Translations under genes and position numbers: made by a program | Assembly: GCF_030679875.1 (NCBI RefSeq) | Contig: NZ_JAUXSP010000019.1 | Span: 124,001-188,000 of the forward strand | Source of the DNA: Phenylobacterium sp. | Lineage (GTDB): Bacteria > Pseudomonadota > Alphaproteobacteria > Caulobacterales > Caulobacteraceae | Length of the DNA stretch: 64,000 nucleotides | Direction: 5' to 3' | The notes under the pieces: model-generated | The model's database searches: none | Told to the model about the DNA's origin: nothing | The model's input: the letters and a program-made list of their open reading frames with translations, nothing else | In this document: one piece after another, positions 1 to 9,375 of the stretch | Numbering within the stretch: the first letter of the stretch is position 1 | Layout of the letters: each line of letters opens with the position of its first letter

Positions 1-3
1 CTG

Positions 4-1446
4 GTGAACGGTGAACGTGCCAGCATGAGCGAAACGCCCAATTCAGAGCCTGATCTATCCGTCAGAGAAGTCGGCAAAAAGTTCTCCCTGAGGGGCGAGC
101 AACTCCGGAAGGCGGCACCATTCCTAAAGCTCGACCAGGTCCGGGCTGGCGATGTCTTGATCAGTTGCAGCGAAAACCCGCGCGGAAAGGCGACAGCCAT
201 CGGCAGCGACGGGCTCTATTCCCATGCCGCACTCTTTCTTCCGGGTCGGCCCATTCCGGACTTTCCGCCTCATCTCGAGCTCGTCGAGGCCGACGAGCAC
301 GGCGTCGGCGCGACTTGGCAGGACATCCTGTCGCTCAGCCAGGGCAAGGTCGCGCCAATACCTGTGGTGTCTTTCCCGGGCCTCCGCCGCCTGCTGCTTC
401 TGCGCCATCCGCAGTTGGCAGCAATGTCACCCGACCTCATCCTCTCTGCCGCCGAACGCCTGCGTGCACAGGAGTTTTACAGGGCCTATTCGCTATATGA
501 GCGCTTGGCACGAGTCTCCTTTCTTGGTCCGCTGTGGCATCCAATTCTGCGGCGAGCTCTCCGCCTGATTGACCGGCGGCGCGCCTACGATCCTGGTGCT
601 TTTTGTTCCGAGCTCGTAGCCAAGTTCTTCCAGGAGCTGGACGTCCCGCTCTTTCACCATCATCTCGAGCCGGCCAGCGTATCGCCCAGCCGCCTTATCG
701 CCCTAGATTGCCGCCTGGTGCTGGCGTCGGCCCAACCCGTCATCTGGGAAGAGAGCCTTGACGTCCATGACGTCGCCACAGGAGTCATCCCATCCAACGC
801 CGGAGGCATTGCTCGCGCGACGTTGTTGCCCCGCCAAGTCCGCCAGCACGAAGCGATGCAAAAGGTCACCAGTGCCGTTGAGGTCTTCAATAAGGGGTTT
901 GAGGCGGTCGGCGCCGAGCGACGCGAGGACGCTCGGGCGGCAAGCGCCGTGCGGGCGCAACTGATTCAATCGCAGGCGTTCGAAGGCGGCACTTGGCATC
1001 CTGCTGTCATCCATGCGAGCGCAGCGCGCCTGCTCCGCAGGGTCGACGCCTTGCAGCAACTGGAACATGCGCTCGCCGACCTCGAGTCGGGGCCTGATTG
1101 GCTCAGCACTTTGCCCGCGCAGTTTGCACTACGCGAGTTCGCAGCTATGCTTGGTCGAGAGCTTAGTTTTCAGGCGTCACGCCGTCAGGCTCTAGCCGCA
1201 CTTTGGAGCTCCCGGGGCCGCTGTGGCGGTCCCAAGGCGCGTCGGCGAATCGCCCGCATATCAATTCTGCACCGCAGGGATCACTACAGAGACCTGAACT
1301 TCTCAATTCGGCTCGGTAGACCGCGCACAATAGACGCTCTAATGGCAAGTGTCGAGGCTGACCAGCGACAAATACTCGTCGATATATTCGACGGACTGGA
1401 TACCCAGGCAGGCGGGGGCTGGAGCCGTCCGTGGAGTCGAGAGTGA
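4..1446 (+). CDS. Permuted papain-like (NlpC/P60, YiiX/YaeF-type) hydrolase domain protein
   Basis: The N-terminal half resembles the circularly permuted NlpC/P60 papain fold seen in YiiX/YaeF-type proteins. A 'RAGDVLIS' strand (residues about 47-54) is followed by the candidate histidine H74 in 'YSHAALFL', an acidic residue near 'LVEAD' (93-97), and later the candidate nucleophile C201 in 'GAFCSELV'. Histidine before cysteine is the permuted order. Such enzymes cleave amide or thioester bonds in peptides or lipids; the substrate here is unknown. The C-terminal 270 residues are helical and unrecognised. No signal peptide is seen, so it is probably cytoplasmic. The GTG at 4 sits at the window edge; ATG 25 is an alternative start, and the gene could begin further upstream. 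It converges on the GTPase-like gene. Confidence 0.6.
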   Translation: MNGERASMSETPNSEPDLSVREVGKKFSLRGEQLRKAAPFLKLDQVRAGDVLISCSENPRGKATAIGSDGLYSHAALFLPGRPIPDFPPHLELVEADEHGVGATWQDILSLSQGKVAPIPVVSFPGLRRLLLLRHPQLAAMSPDLILSAAERLRAQEFYRAYSLYERLARVSFLGPLWHPILRRALRLIDRRRAYDPGAFCSELVAKFFQELDVPLFHHHLEPASVSPSRLIALDCRLVLASAQPVIWEESLDVHDVATGVIPSNAGGIARATLLPRQVRQHEAMQKVTSAVEVFNKGFEAVGAERREDARAASAVRAQLIQSQAFEGGTWHPAVIHASAARLLRRVDALQQLEHALADLESGPDWLSTLPAQFALREFAAMLGRELSFQASRRQALAALWSSRGRCGGPKARRRIARISILHRRDHYRDLNFSIRLGRPRTIDALMASVEADQRQILVDIFDGLDTQAGGGWSRPWSRE

Positions 1447-1653
1447 CGCAAGCCCGCGCCCGAGTCCACACGTCCTAACTTTTCGGCTCGGCACCACCCG
1501 AGCCCGCAAGCGGAAGCTCGCAGCTCAATAGATCGATGGACTTGGGACCCGCTCCGCCGCGACCTCGTAGATTGCTGGCCCCTGAGCAGGCTCGCGGCTT
1601 TTTATGACCGCGACGCGAGCGCCGCACAGACACATGGGCGGTTTCGCGTCCGA

Positions 1654-3954
1654 TTATGCCGTCGGGTCACCCAACCGCTTGAAGCTGCCGCCAACGGCCG
1701 TGATCGCCGAGCCGACGATGCTGGCGAGCTCATCCATGAATGCCTTAGCTTCCTGGCTCATAACGACGTCGGGCACGGGCGCCGCCGCCGCGTAGATCGC
1801 GGCGATGCGGCGCGCACGCCGGCTTGTCGACCCTGCGCCCTTCTCGGCAAACGCCTCTCGCCAAGGTTCGAGGCTCTGCCCGACAAGGCGTTGCCGGACC
1901 ACCTTCCTCAAGCTCGCGGCCACCAACTGGCGAATCCGCGTGGTGGCAGGCTGTTCCTCGTCGACCTCCGGTGCAGGTTCGCTCGCCGGAGCGTCGAGAT
2001 AGCGTGAGATGGCCTCGAGCAGGCTGGTCTGAAGGTCGGCGAGTGGGCGTAGGGTATCGTATTCAACGCCTTCCTCCGTGGCGAAGCGCTTGTTTAGCGC
2101 CTTGATTCGCGTCCAATGCTCCTTGCGCAGGTTCGCCTCGGATCCCAGCCCGAGTCTCGCCTGCCAAGTGCGATTAAAGCGCGCCGCGCCGCTCTGCACC
2201 GCGAAGGAAATGCCGATCGGGTCGTAGGTGATCGCGACGTCCGCGTCGGTCTTCGGTTCAGCGGCCTTGATGCACAGCTCGATGAGGCCTTTGAGCTGCC
2301 CTGTCATGTAGGTGGCTGACTTCGGGTTCATGCTGCTGAGTTTTCTCTGGGTGCCGCCGAGCATGAAGCAACGATCATCGACGCCCCTTTCCAACGTGCG
2401 GACGATCCTCCCCCCAACAGCTTCCTGTAGGCTCGACAGGGCGCTCATTACGGAGGCCATCACGTGGGCGCGCCGTTCGGTCAAGTTCCGAAGGTTCTGC
2501 CCCTTGATCTGGTCAAAGTGGGTGAAGGCGATGGCCAGCTTGTCCTCATAGCCACTAATCGCCAGGGCCTTCATAACTGACAGCGGGGCCGCCTGCATGG
2601 GTTGCTGGGCGTTGTCGACCAGAAGCACGATGTCGACGTCCGCAAACCTGTCCGTGATGTGGGTGGTCACGCTGGTGGCGTCGTCGGGCGTGTGGCCAAG
2701 CCCCTGGCCGTCGATCAACACCAACTTCGCGCCTTCCGGCATGATGTCGGGATAGAGTGGGCCCCGTACCCGGATGCCGTTGACGATCGGCGTGAGCAAT
2801 CGACCGAATTGCGGCCAGTAGTTGCTGGAGAACCACCGAATGTGGCGGATGAAGTCTGTCCGATCAGCTGTCGCGTAGGCCCAGGATTGCGGCCAGCCGG
2901 ACGGCGCCAGAGTGATTTGGCCCTGCTCAATGCGATCGAAGCGAGCGCGGATCAGGTCAATGACGTCGTGAACCAGATTGTGGAAGGCGTCGTGCGCGTG
3001 GAGTTCACGTTCGAATTCCTCGCCGAAGAGTTCAAGGTAGGCATCTTGGTCCTCCTTGGAAACCTGGACGTCAACGACCCCAAGGCTCTCGTCAATCTGC
3101 TCCGAAGTCTTCCGCGCAAGCGCGACGATTCGGCCCAGTAGCTTCTCAAGCGCTTCACCGTTGGCGCGCCGCTCGTCCGCGGGAACCGCGTCTTCACCTA
3201 GCAGGGCCAGATCGGGCTCATCGTCCCCGTCGTCGTCCTCGTCGAACGACAGTTCGTCGTCGTCATCATCCACACCATCGCGGGCCCAGGGGCCGAGGAT
3301 GTAGCTCAGGCGGAACTTCTGATCGCGGTGGTTTAGGAATCGCTCGGCGACGCGGGCAAGGGGTTGCTGGGCGTGCGACGCCAGCGCGGCGTCGAGGATG
3401 CACTCCTCGACATAAGTCTGGACTTGGAACTCCGTGAAAAAGGTGACGATTGCATCGAACGAGCCGCTGGCGGCGATCACCTCGATGTCGGCGATGGTCG
3501 TCTTCGCTGGCGCCGTAGACGGGAATCGATCGATGTCCGGGTCCGAACCGATCAACTGTCGAAGCAGCGTCGTCTTGCCCGCACCGGTGGTTCCGACGAA
3601 CAGCACCCTCGAGTACCCGGCGTCCTTCCCTGGGAGCTCCATATATTGCTCCCGCAGTTGATGATGCGGGGTAGCGCCAGCCTGCAGGTCGTCGAAGAAT
3701 GCCTTGATTATCGGCGTGGCGAATTTCTTCTCCGCCTCTCCCCGCCGCGATAGACTCCACCAAGCCGGGTCACGCAGCAACTCATTCATCTGGCCGACCA
3801 ATTCGTCGGCCTCTGCGGCGTCGCTGGTGCCGAGGCCGCGTCGCACTTTCAGGCCGCGCTTGCCCTGGCTGTCCTGCCGCAAAGGGTGCCGGAATGTGAT
3901 CGACCATCCGGGTCTATTGGTCCGGGTCTTAGAGGCCGTCAGCGTTCTCGTCAT
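1654..3954 (-). CDS. Large P-loop GTPase-like protein with integrase-type N-terminal segment
   Basis: About 766 residues. The first 60 residues ('GWSITFRHPLR', 'GLKVRRGLGT', 'EADELVGQMNELL') resemble the N-terminal arm-type region of tyrosine integrases, but no integrase catalytic domain follows. Next come a Walker A motif 'GTTGAGKTT' (about residues 118-127), an acidic stretch (about 228-250), a Walker B/G3-like 'LVLIDGQGLG' (about 408) and a G4-like 'THFD' (about 478). This suggests a dynamin-like or septin-like GTPase; nucleotide preference is inferred. ATG at 3954 was chosen because it has an upstream GGAA and because the 67 codons of further open frame look non-coding and run into the divergent small gene. 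The function is unknown; the island setting suggests conflict or defence. Confidence 0.65.
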   Translation of the reverse strand: MTRTLTASKTRTNRPGWSITFRHPLRQDSQGKRGLKVRRGLGTSDAAEADELVGQMNELLRDPAWWSLSRRGEAEKKFATPIIKAFFDDLQAGATPHHQLREQYMELPGKDAGYSRVLFVGTTGAGKTTLLRQLIGSDPDIDRFPSTAPAKTTIADIEVIAASGSFDAIVTFFTEFQVQTYVEECILDAALASHAQQPLARVAERFLNHRDQKFRLSYILGPWARDGVDDDDDELSFDEDDDGDDEPDLALLGEDAVPADERRANGEALEKLLGRIVALARKTSEQIDESLGVVDVQVSKEDQDAYLELFGEEFERELHAHDAFHNLVHDVIDLIRARFDRIEQGQITLAPSGWPQSWAYATADRTDFIRHIRWFSSNYWPQFGRLLTPIVNGIRVRGPLYPDIMPEGAKLVLIDGQGLGHTPDDATSVTTHITDRFADVDIVLLVDNAQQPMQAAPLSVMKALAISGYEDKLAIAFTHFDQIKGQNLRNLTERRAHVMASVMSALSSLQEAVGGRIVRTLERGVDDRCFMLGGTQRKLSSMNPKSATYMTGQLKGLIELCIKAAEPKTDADVAITYDPIGISFAVQSGAARFNRTWQARLGLGSEANLRKEHWTRIKALNKRFATEEGVEYDTLRPLADLQTSLLEAISRYLDAPASEPAPEVDEEQPATTRIRQLVAASLRKVVRQRLVGQSLEPWREAFAEKGAGSTSRRARRIAAIYAAAAPVPDVVMSQEAKAFMDELASIVGSAITAVGGSFKRLGDPTA

Positions 3955-4071
3955 GTTGTTCCGCGTTATCCCGAATGAGCCGTTGACTCTGGGTCCGGGC
4001 TTCGACACCCTCTCAGAGGACAACAGGGAACAACGTACCCGCCGAAGGGCGCGGATACAAGGACAGCGGCT

Positions 4072-4323
4072 ATGGACGGCAGCGACAGTGACCAGCGTAC
4101 GACTAGCAGTCACCTCGCGGCGGGGACGCTTCTGGTCTGGGAAGTCGACACCCAACGCGCTGCCAGCATGGCGGCGACCGTGGCCACCATGGTGCTCGGG
4201 TCGTCATCGATCAACCCCATCGGCCTCCGCGGCCAGAGTTGTTACTTCGACGTCATCCTTGAACGCGAGGAGAGCGAGCTGGCCATTACGCTGGCGCTGG
4301 GCGCACAGCCCCGACGCTACTAA
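4072..4323 (+). CDS. Small hypothetical protein (83 aa)
   Basis: An 83-residue frame with a good AAGGA ribosome site eight bases before ATG 4072. It sits divergent from the GTPase-like gene with 117 bp between the two starts. The protein has a hydrophobic alanine/valine-rich centre ('AASMAATVATMVLG') and a C-terminal beta-like stretch ('SCYFDVILE'). I recognise no family. The ribosome site and spacing argue that it is real, but composition alone does not prove it. Confidence 0.4.
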   Translation: MDGSDSDQRTTSSHLAAGTLLVWEVDTQRAASMAATVATMVLGSSSINPIGLRGQSCYFDVILEREESELAITLALGAQPRRY

Positions 4324-5326
4324 ATGGCGGCGGATTCGTGGCTGCTCCCGAAGCGAGTGCGTGAGCTACGCGTCTCCCAACTAACCAAGGCCTCCAGTCG
4401 CCGCAACGCCGCAGCAGCCCGGGCCTTTGCCGACCGCGCTCAACGGCGAAGCAGCACGTTACGGCCCGATCACCATCCGGCAGATAGCTCGATAAAAGCA
4501 TAGGTTGAGAACGCCAGGATGCGGTTCTCCGGTGGCCTCGGAACGCTTGGCTTGGTGTGCTGATGATGCGTGATGACGATGTCTGCGGCCCATCGGATCA
4601 AGGTGCTGGCAGGTTCGAGACAGCGCAGGCCTTTGAGCGGAGACATCTCACGCCGAAGTCCAACGAGCTCAGGCGCTACTCGCGGGTCAAAGTGGCTCGG
4701 CTGGACGCCTCGTTGGATTAGTTTCCGCGAAGTCTCGTGGCCCTGGCGGGTGTTCCCGGCGTTTCAGGATGACCTTGAAAGGCGGGCCGGCGTCCCACGC
4801 GCACTGGCGACCTGAGGTGATCGCCATTTTCCAACAGAGGTTTTCCGGCGGGCGCCCAGTAGAGTGAGCAAGCTGGGATCGTTGTCAGCTGGAGAGACCG
4901 CTCCGCCCTCGGGCCCATTGCCAAACATGGACTTCTGTCTTGCGACACGTCGAGCATTTGTCCTGACCTTCTATAGACCCTGCGACAGGCAATGGCCGAC
5001 ATAGATGCAGGGAAGTCTGCGACGCACGAGGAGGTGAGCGCTTGGCTCGAGCGATGGGGTCAACCTGGTGGGCCCGGCCCAGCACCTCGGCCTTGGCTCG
5101 ATAAGGATCGTTGAGATAGACGTCGGGCGTAGCTCCCCGCCAGCAAGGACGCCTGGCGCCGCCTTCCAACTTGTAGGCTTGACCTAGATGGGCTGCCCAG
5201 GTCGGTTGGGTATCGCTTTGGTTGATTCGAAGGGGATACGCAACGCGGCCAACTATGGGCGAACTTCTTAACCTAATGCTGGCCTGGTTACGGTGCCCTC
5301 AACGAGCGCCGGAGCTGCACGACCCC
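4324..5326. other. Gene-poor spacer with antitoxin debris
   Basis: About 1 kb without a convincing intact gene. Short frames exist on both strands but lack ribosome sites, recognisable motifs or coding-like composition. The only recognisable content is a probable antitoxin C-terminus at 4977-5114. The stretch looks like decayed island DNA upstream of the methyltransferase operon and presumably holds that operon's promoter near its right end. The TTG at 5222 and ATG at 5255 of the methyltransferase frame also fall here. Confidence 0.5.
4977..5114 (+). pseudogene. Remnant of a type II antitoxin C-terminus
   Basis: Between a stop at 4974 and a stop at 5112 the frame encodes 'LRQAMADIDAGKSATHEEV' followed by 'SAWLERWG'. 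The 'DI.AGK..THEEV..WL..WG' pattern is typical of the C-terminus of small ParD/RelB-like or ribbon-helix-helix antitoxins. The N-terminal DNA-binding part is missing, and no toxin frame follows. It is probably a dead fragment of a toxin-antitoxin pair. The call rests on motif memory alone. Confidence 0.4.
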
Positions 5327-6463
5327 ATGGATCACACCCGTCGGGCCCGAATTACGATTCCCGGACGCCGCCCCGTTATCGCGGACCTCTTCGCCGGTGC
5401 TGGCGGATTCAGCTTGGGCGCCTATATGGCCGGCGCGGATATCGGCGTCGCCGTAGAGAACAATAGGAACGCAGCAGAGACTTACAGGCGGAACCTGGTC
5501 CAGAGCCGCCTCACGAGCGCTAGGCTCTTTGATGAGGACATCCTCGACCTCGATCCCTCGGACCTAATGCGGCAGACAGGGATCGATCCCGGCGACTGCG
5601 ATATCCTGCTGGGCGGTCCACCCTGTCAGGGCTTCTCGGCGCATCGCCTGAACGACGCGGGAGTGGGTGACCCCCGCAATCGCCTGCTCCTGCGCTACTT
5701 CGAGTACGTCAGGGCACTCCGGCCAGCGTTCTTCCTCGTAGAAAATGTACCGGGACTCCTGTGGCCGAGGCATAAGGACTTCGTCGAGACGTTCTATGCC
5801 ACGGCCGACGCTGCGGACTACGGTACGTTCCAGCCCATTTTGCTGAACGCGTGCGACTACGGCGTTCCACAGAACCGCCGTAGGGTCTTCATCCTGGGTT
5901 ATGATCGCAGACGCACAGACGCTCCGACCTGGCCGCCAGCGCCGACTCACCAGGCGCCCAGCCTCACCCCGACGGGGGCTACCTGGAAGACGGCCGCGGA
6001 GATTTTTGCGACACCCGCGCCGCGAGGCGACATCAATGACGTGCATATGAACCACGGTGCCACCCTGCTAGAGGCCTTTGCGCGGACCCCCCCCAATGGC
6101 GGATCACGGAAGGATTCTGGTCGGGTGCTGCCGTGCCACGCCGAGCATCGAGGACATCACGACGTCTACGGGCGCATCGATCCCGCGCGGCCGGGGCCCA
6201 CCATGACCACGGCGTGTATCAATCCCTCCAAGGGCCGCTTCGTGCACCCGACCGAACACCACGGGATTACACTGCGCCATGCCGCGCGCTTCCAGACTTT
6301 CCCCGACTGGTACACCTTCGAAGGCGGACTGATGGCGGGAGGTGTGCAGGTCGGAAACGCTGTGCCGGTGGACATGGCGCGAGTGCTCGTCGAACCGTTG
6401 GTCCAGGCAGCGCTCGAGCTCCGCGCCGCCGAGACCGTCGCGAGGGACGGCACATACGGATGA
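5327..6463 (+). CDS. DNA (cytosine-5-)-methyltransferase
   Basis: C5-cytosine methyltransferase of the Dcm/HhaI family, which transfers methyl from S-adenosylmethionine to cytosine at a specific DNA site. Ordered motifs are visible: I 'DLFAGAGGFSLG', IV 'GGPPCQGFS' with catalytic cysteine at about residue 100 from this start, VI 'FLVENVPGLL', VIII 'CDYGVPQNRRRVFILG', and X 'GVQVGNAVP'. The target-recognition region lies between VIII and X. ATG 5327 was chosen because it follows a GGAG and lies just before the conserved domain; the frame is open back to TTG 5222 and ATG 5255. Its stop overlaps the start of the next gene (ATGA), so the two are translationally coupled. No vsr or restriction endonuclease gene is adjacent. 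It is probably the self-marking part of a defence system. Confidence 0.9.
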   Translation: MDHTRRARITIPGRRPVIADLFAGAGGFSLGAYMAGADIGVAVENNRNAAETYRRNLVQSRLTSARLFDEDILDLDPSDLMRQTGIDPGDCDILLGGPPCQGFSAHRLNDAGVGDPRNRLLLRYFEYVRALRPAFFLVENVPGLLWPRHKDFVETFYATADAADYGTFQPILLNACDYGVPQNRRRVFILGYDRRRTDAPTWPPAPTHQAPSLTPTGATWKTAAEIFATPAPRGDINDVHMNHGATLLEAFARTPPNGGSRKDSGRVLPCHAEHRGHHDVYGRIDPARPGPTMTTACINPSKGRFVHPTEHHGITLRHAARFQTFPDWYTFEGGLMAGGVQVGNAVPVDMARVLVEPLVQAALELRAAETVARDGTYG

Positions 6464-9375
6464 CACGCGAGGTCAGCTTCCAGACCCGAGCGCGGACGAT
6501 CGACCACCTGGGCCGCGGTCAGATCGCCGACGCACCCACCGCAGTCTCCGAACTCTGGAAGAATGCCTACGACGCCTACGCATCGCGGGTCTCGCTTCAC
6601 GTCTTCTCGGGAGCCCCCGCGATCGCAGCCATCTTCGACGACGGCTTCGGGATGTGTCAGCGTGACCTGCTGGAGCGGTGGCTAGTGATCGGCACCGAGT
6701 CCAAAGTCGAGGACGCTCTCGCCGGTCCCGATACGCTGGGCCTGAAACATCGTCCGCGCCAGGGCGAGAAGGGCATCGGGCGGCTCTCGGCGGCCTTCCT
6801 GGCGCCGGCGACGATCCTGCTCTCGAAGCAGCTCGGCGGCGGCTTCGCGGCGCTGCTGGTCGATTGGCGGCTGTTCGAGAATCCATTCCTGGCCCTCCAG
6901 GACGTTCGGCTGCCCGTCGCGGAGTTCGATACGGCCGACGAGGTCCTCGAGGGGCTGACCTCGATGGTGGAGGTCCTCCTCTCAAATCTCGAACCTGGGC
7001 CGGATGGTTCGGATGACGAGGGGCGCGTCGAGGCGTGGCGGCGCTACGCCGCCTACGAGCTCAAACTTGAGCAGCCGCAGACGGCGGAGGCGATCCGCCG
7101 AACCTGGTCCCAATTCCCGCTCGGCCAGCGGCACCTCGAGGAATGGCCGGTCTTCGTGGGCTTGGCCGACCACGGTACCGCGATGTTCCTGGTGGGAGTG
7201 AACCGCGAGCTCGACGTCCTGGTCCGCCCGTCGGACCTGTCAACCGAGGCGAAAATGGTCAAGGACGACCTGCGCGAGACGCTGATCGGATTCACCGATC
7301 CGTTCGCAGAGCCTCGACCGGACTTCGACTACGAAGTGTGGGCCCACCATGCCGACGGCGCGAACGAGTGTGTCATATCGGCGGATGCGGTGTTCGGCGC
7401 TGGCGATTTCGCGGGACTGGAGCACTCGGTCGAGGGGGTATTCGACGAGAGCGGTGTCTTCAGCGGCCGCGTTGTCGCCTTCGGCCGCGACCTCGGCATA
7501 CAGAGCTTCGTGCCGCGTGAGCCGCCGCCGTCGTCGCCCCGCGATCGCGTGGGCAGCTTCCGCTTCTGCATCGGCACGTTCGAACAGGAGCTTCGCCGGT
7601 CGACCCACGACGAGCAGGTGCATGCGGGGCTCATGAAGAAGGCCGAGCAGTTCGGCGGCATCAACGTGTATCGCGACGACCTGCGGGTGATGCCCTATGG
7701 TCGGGAGGACGCGGACTTCCTCGGGATAGAGGCACGGCGCGGGCGCCATGCCGGTCGCTACTTCTGGGCCCATCGGCGAAGCTTCGGGCGGATCGCCTTC
7801 CGCCGGGGCGAGAATCCGAACCTCCGCGACAAGGCGGGGCGCGAGGGCCTCGTTGACAATCGCGCGCGGCGTGAGCTTCGCCGCATCGTCACCGACTTGC
7901 TGGTCGACTTCGCCGCCCGGTTCTTCGGCACCGACTCCTCCTACCGGAAGGACCTCCTCCCGGAGATTATGGCGCGCAACGCCGCAGCGAAAGCCGCGGC
8001 GGACAAGGCCCGGACCAATCGCAGGAAGGGCATCCGGCAGTTCCTGCGGGAGCAGCAGGCACCTTTGGACGACGCGCTGCAGCGGCTCGAGTCGCTCCAG
8101 TCGCTGGCTGAGTCGGTCCGCGAATCTGGGGATCAAGTCGAGGCGACTGTTATGCAGTCGCGCTATCACGACATGCTCGCCGCGCGGGATGGACTTCGGC
8201 CTCCGGTGGTGGCGTCGAAGCTCGGCGAGCTCGAGGCCGACTACCGCGCATATCGGGACGGCTACTCGACATTCACCGAGCGGCTGAGCGACCTGGGACG
8301 CGTCACCGCTGAGGTCGAGGCCGTGGTCGGCACAATGTCGCCAGCGGAGGCCCTGGAGCGGAGCTTCGCACGGCACGAGGAGACTCTCGGACGCCGGCTC
8401 GACGCCTATGACAGCTCCATCGGTCAGGCTTTGGGCCAGCTTGGCAACCGCTGGCGAGAGACGATCACGGGGGAGCGCAGCGAGTATCGCCGTCGGTTCT
8501 CCCACTACATGTCGGGGCAGCTCGAGAGCCAAGGACTGCTGGCCGCCCTGAACTTGCTCGACGCCGGGCGCGCGGAGATGGAGGAGGAGTTCGCTGGCCG
8601 CTATCCCCCGCTCCTGCGGGCGCTGCAGCAGCTGCGGGACGGGATCGACCTCGACAGCGCCTTCGCGGCCACGGAGGACGACCGGGCAGAGCTCGAGGAT
8701 CGCCTTCGTGACCTGCACACCGTCGCGCAGGTCGGCGTTACGGTGGAGATCCTCGGCCATGAGCTCGAGTCCTTGGAAGGAGAGGTGCGGCGCAACCTCG
8801 GCAACCTGCCGACGGAGGTCAGGGCATCCACGGCGTTCCAGCGCGCGATGCATGCCCACGTCGCGCTCGCGGAACGGCTGCGCTTTCTCTCGCCGATGAA
8901 GGTGGCGGGCTACCGTGCGAGGGAGACGATCACCGGCGCCGACATCGCGGACTACGTCGGCGAGTTCTTCGAGAAGGTGTTCCGCGATCAGAGGATCGAC
9001 TTCACGGCGAGTGCCGCCTTCCGCGATGTCCGGATCGTGGACATCCCGGCCCGCATCTATCCGGTGTTCCTGAACCTCGTGAACAATGCCGTCTACTGGG
9101 TGTCGCAGCGCGAGGAACGGCGCATCCGCTTGGACTTCGTCGACGGAAAGGTCGTCATCGCCGACAGTGGTCCGGGTGTCGATCGCGATGACGTCCCCAG
9201 CCTCTTCGACCTCTTCTTCACCCGGCGCAGCTTCGGTCGCGGCGTCGGCCTCTATCTCAGCCGAGCCAACTTGGCGCTGGGCAATCACCGCATCCGCTAT
9301 GCGACAGCTGAGGATCCGAAGGTCCTCGACGGCGCAAATTTCATCATCGAGTTCCGAGGGGTTGAGCCGCAATGA
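6460..9375 (+). CDS. Double GHKL ATPase: N-terminal Bergerat ATPase plus C-terminal histidine-kinase-like module
   Basis: A 971-residue protein. The N-terminus is a GHKL ATPase of the Hsp90/MutL/MORC style: N-box 'ELWKNAYDAY' (E31, N35, D38), G1 'DDGFGM' (60-65), G2 'GEKGIGRLS' (102-110). The middle (about 500-760) is charged and helical, probably coiled coil. The C-terminus resembles a histidine kinase: an H-box-like 'LGHELES' (H767), N-box 'LNLVNNAVYW' (N875/N876), 'DSGPGV' and 'GRGVGLYLS'. Two ATPase modules in one chain are unusual. The start ATG 6460 overlaps the methyltransferase stop, and its own stop overlaps the receiver gene. GHKL paraMORC ATPases in restriction-modification operons are known (Iyer, Abhiman and Aravind). 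A phosphorelay from H767 to the next protein is inference. Confidence 0.8.
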   Translation: MTREVSFQTRARTIDHLGRGQIADAPTAVSELWKNAYDAYASRVSLHVFSGAPAIAAIFDDGFGMCQRDLLERWLVIGTESKVEDALAGPDTLGLKHRPRQGEKGIGRLSAAFLAPATILLSKQLGGGFAALLVDWRLFENPFLALQDVRLPVAEFDTADEVLEGLTSMVEVLLSNLEPGPDGSDDEGRVEAWRRYAAYELKLEQPQTAEAIRRTWSQFPLGQRHLEEWPVFVGLADHGTAMFLVGVNRELDVLVRPSDLSTEAKMVKDDLRETLIGFTDPFAEPRPDFDYEVWAHHADGANECVISADAVFGAGDFAGLEHSVEGVFDESGVFSGRVVAFGRDLGIQSFVPREPPPSSPRDRVGSFRFCIGTFEQELRRSTHDEQVHAGLMKKAEQFGGINVYRDDLRVMPYGREDADFLGIEARRGRHAGRYFWAHRRSFGRIAFRRGENPNLRDKAGREGLVDNRARRELRRIVTDLLVDFAARFFGTDSSYRKDLLPEIMARNAAAKAAADKARTNRRKGIRQFLREQQAPLDDALQRLESLQSLAESVRESGDQVEATVMQSRYHDMLAARDGLRPPVVASKLGELEADYRAYRDGYSTFTERLSDLGRVTAEVEAVVGTMSPAEALERSFARHEETLGRRLDAYDSSIGQALGQLGNRWRETITGERSEYRRRFSHYMSGQLESQGLLAALNLLDAGRAEMEEEFAGRYPPLLRALQQLRDGIDLDSAFAATEDDRAELEDRLRDLHTVAQVGVTVEILGHELESLEGEVRRNLGNLPTEVRASTAFQRAMHAHVALAERLRFLSPMKVAGYRARETITGADIADYVGEFFEKVFRDQRIDFTASAAFRDVRIVDIPARIYPVFLNLVNNAVYWVSQREERRIRLDFVDGKVVIADSGPGVDRDDVPSLFDLFFTRRSFGRGVGLYLSRANLALGNHRIRYATAEDPKVLDGANFIIEFRGVEPQ

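Noticed and set aside
3955..4155. 67-codon upstream extension of the GTPase-like protein
   Set aside because: The extension is Arg/Cys-rich, lacks a ribosome site and overlaps the divergent small gene; ATG 3954 fits the family start.
6133..6459. Upstream extension of the double-ATPase frame inside the methyltransferase gene
   Set aside because: It is an out-of-frame reading of conserved methyltransferase motifs; the ATGA overlap at 6460 is the natural start.
7240..9372. 710-residue minus-strand frame opposite the double-ATPase gene
   Set aside because: Shadow frame; the plus strand carries ordered GHKL motifs.
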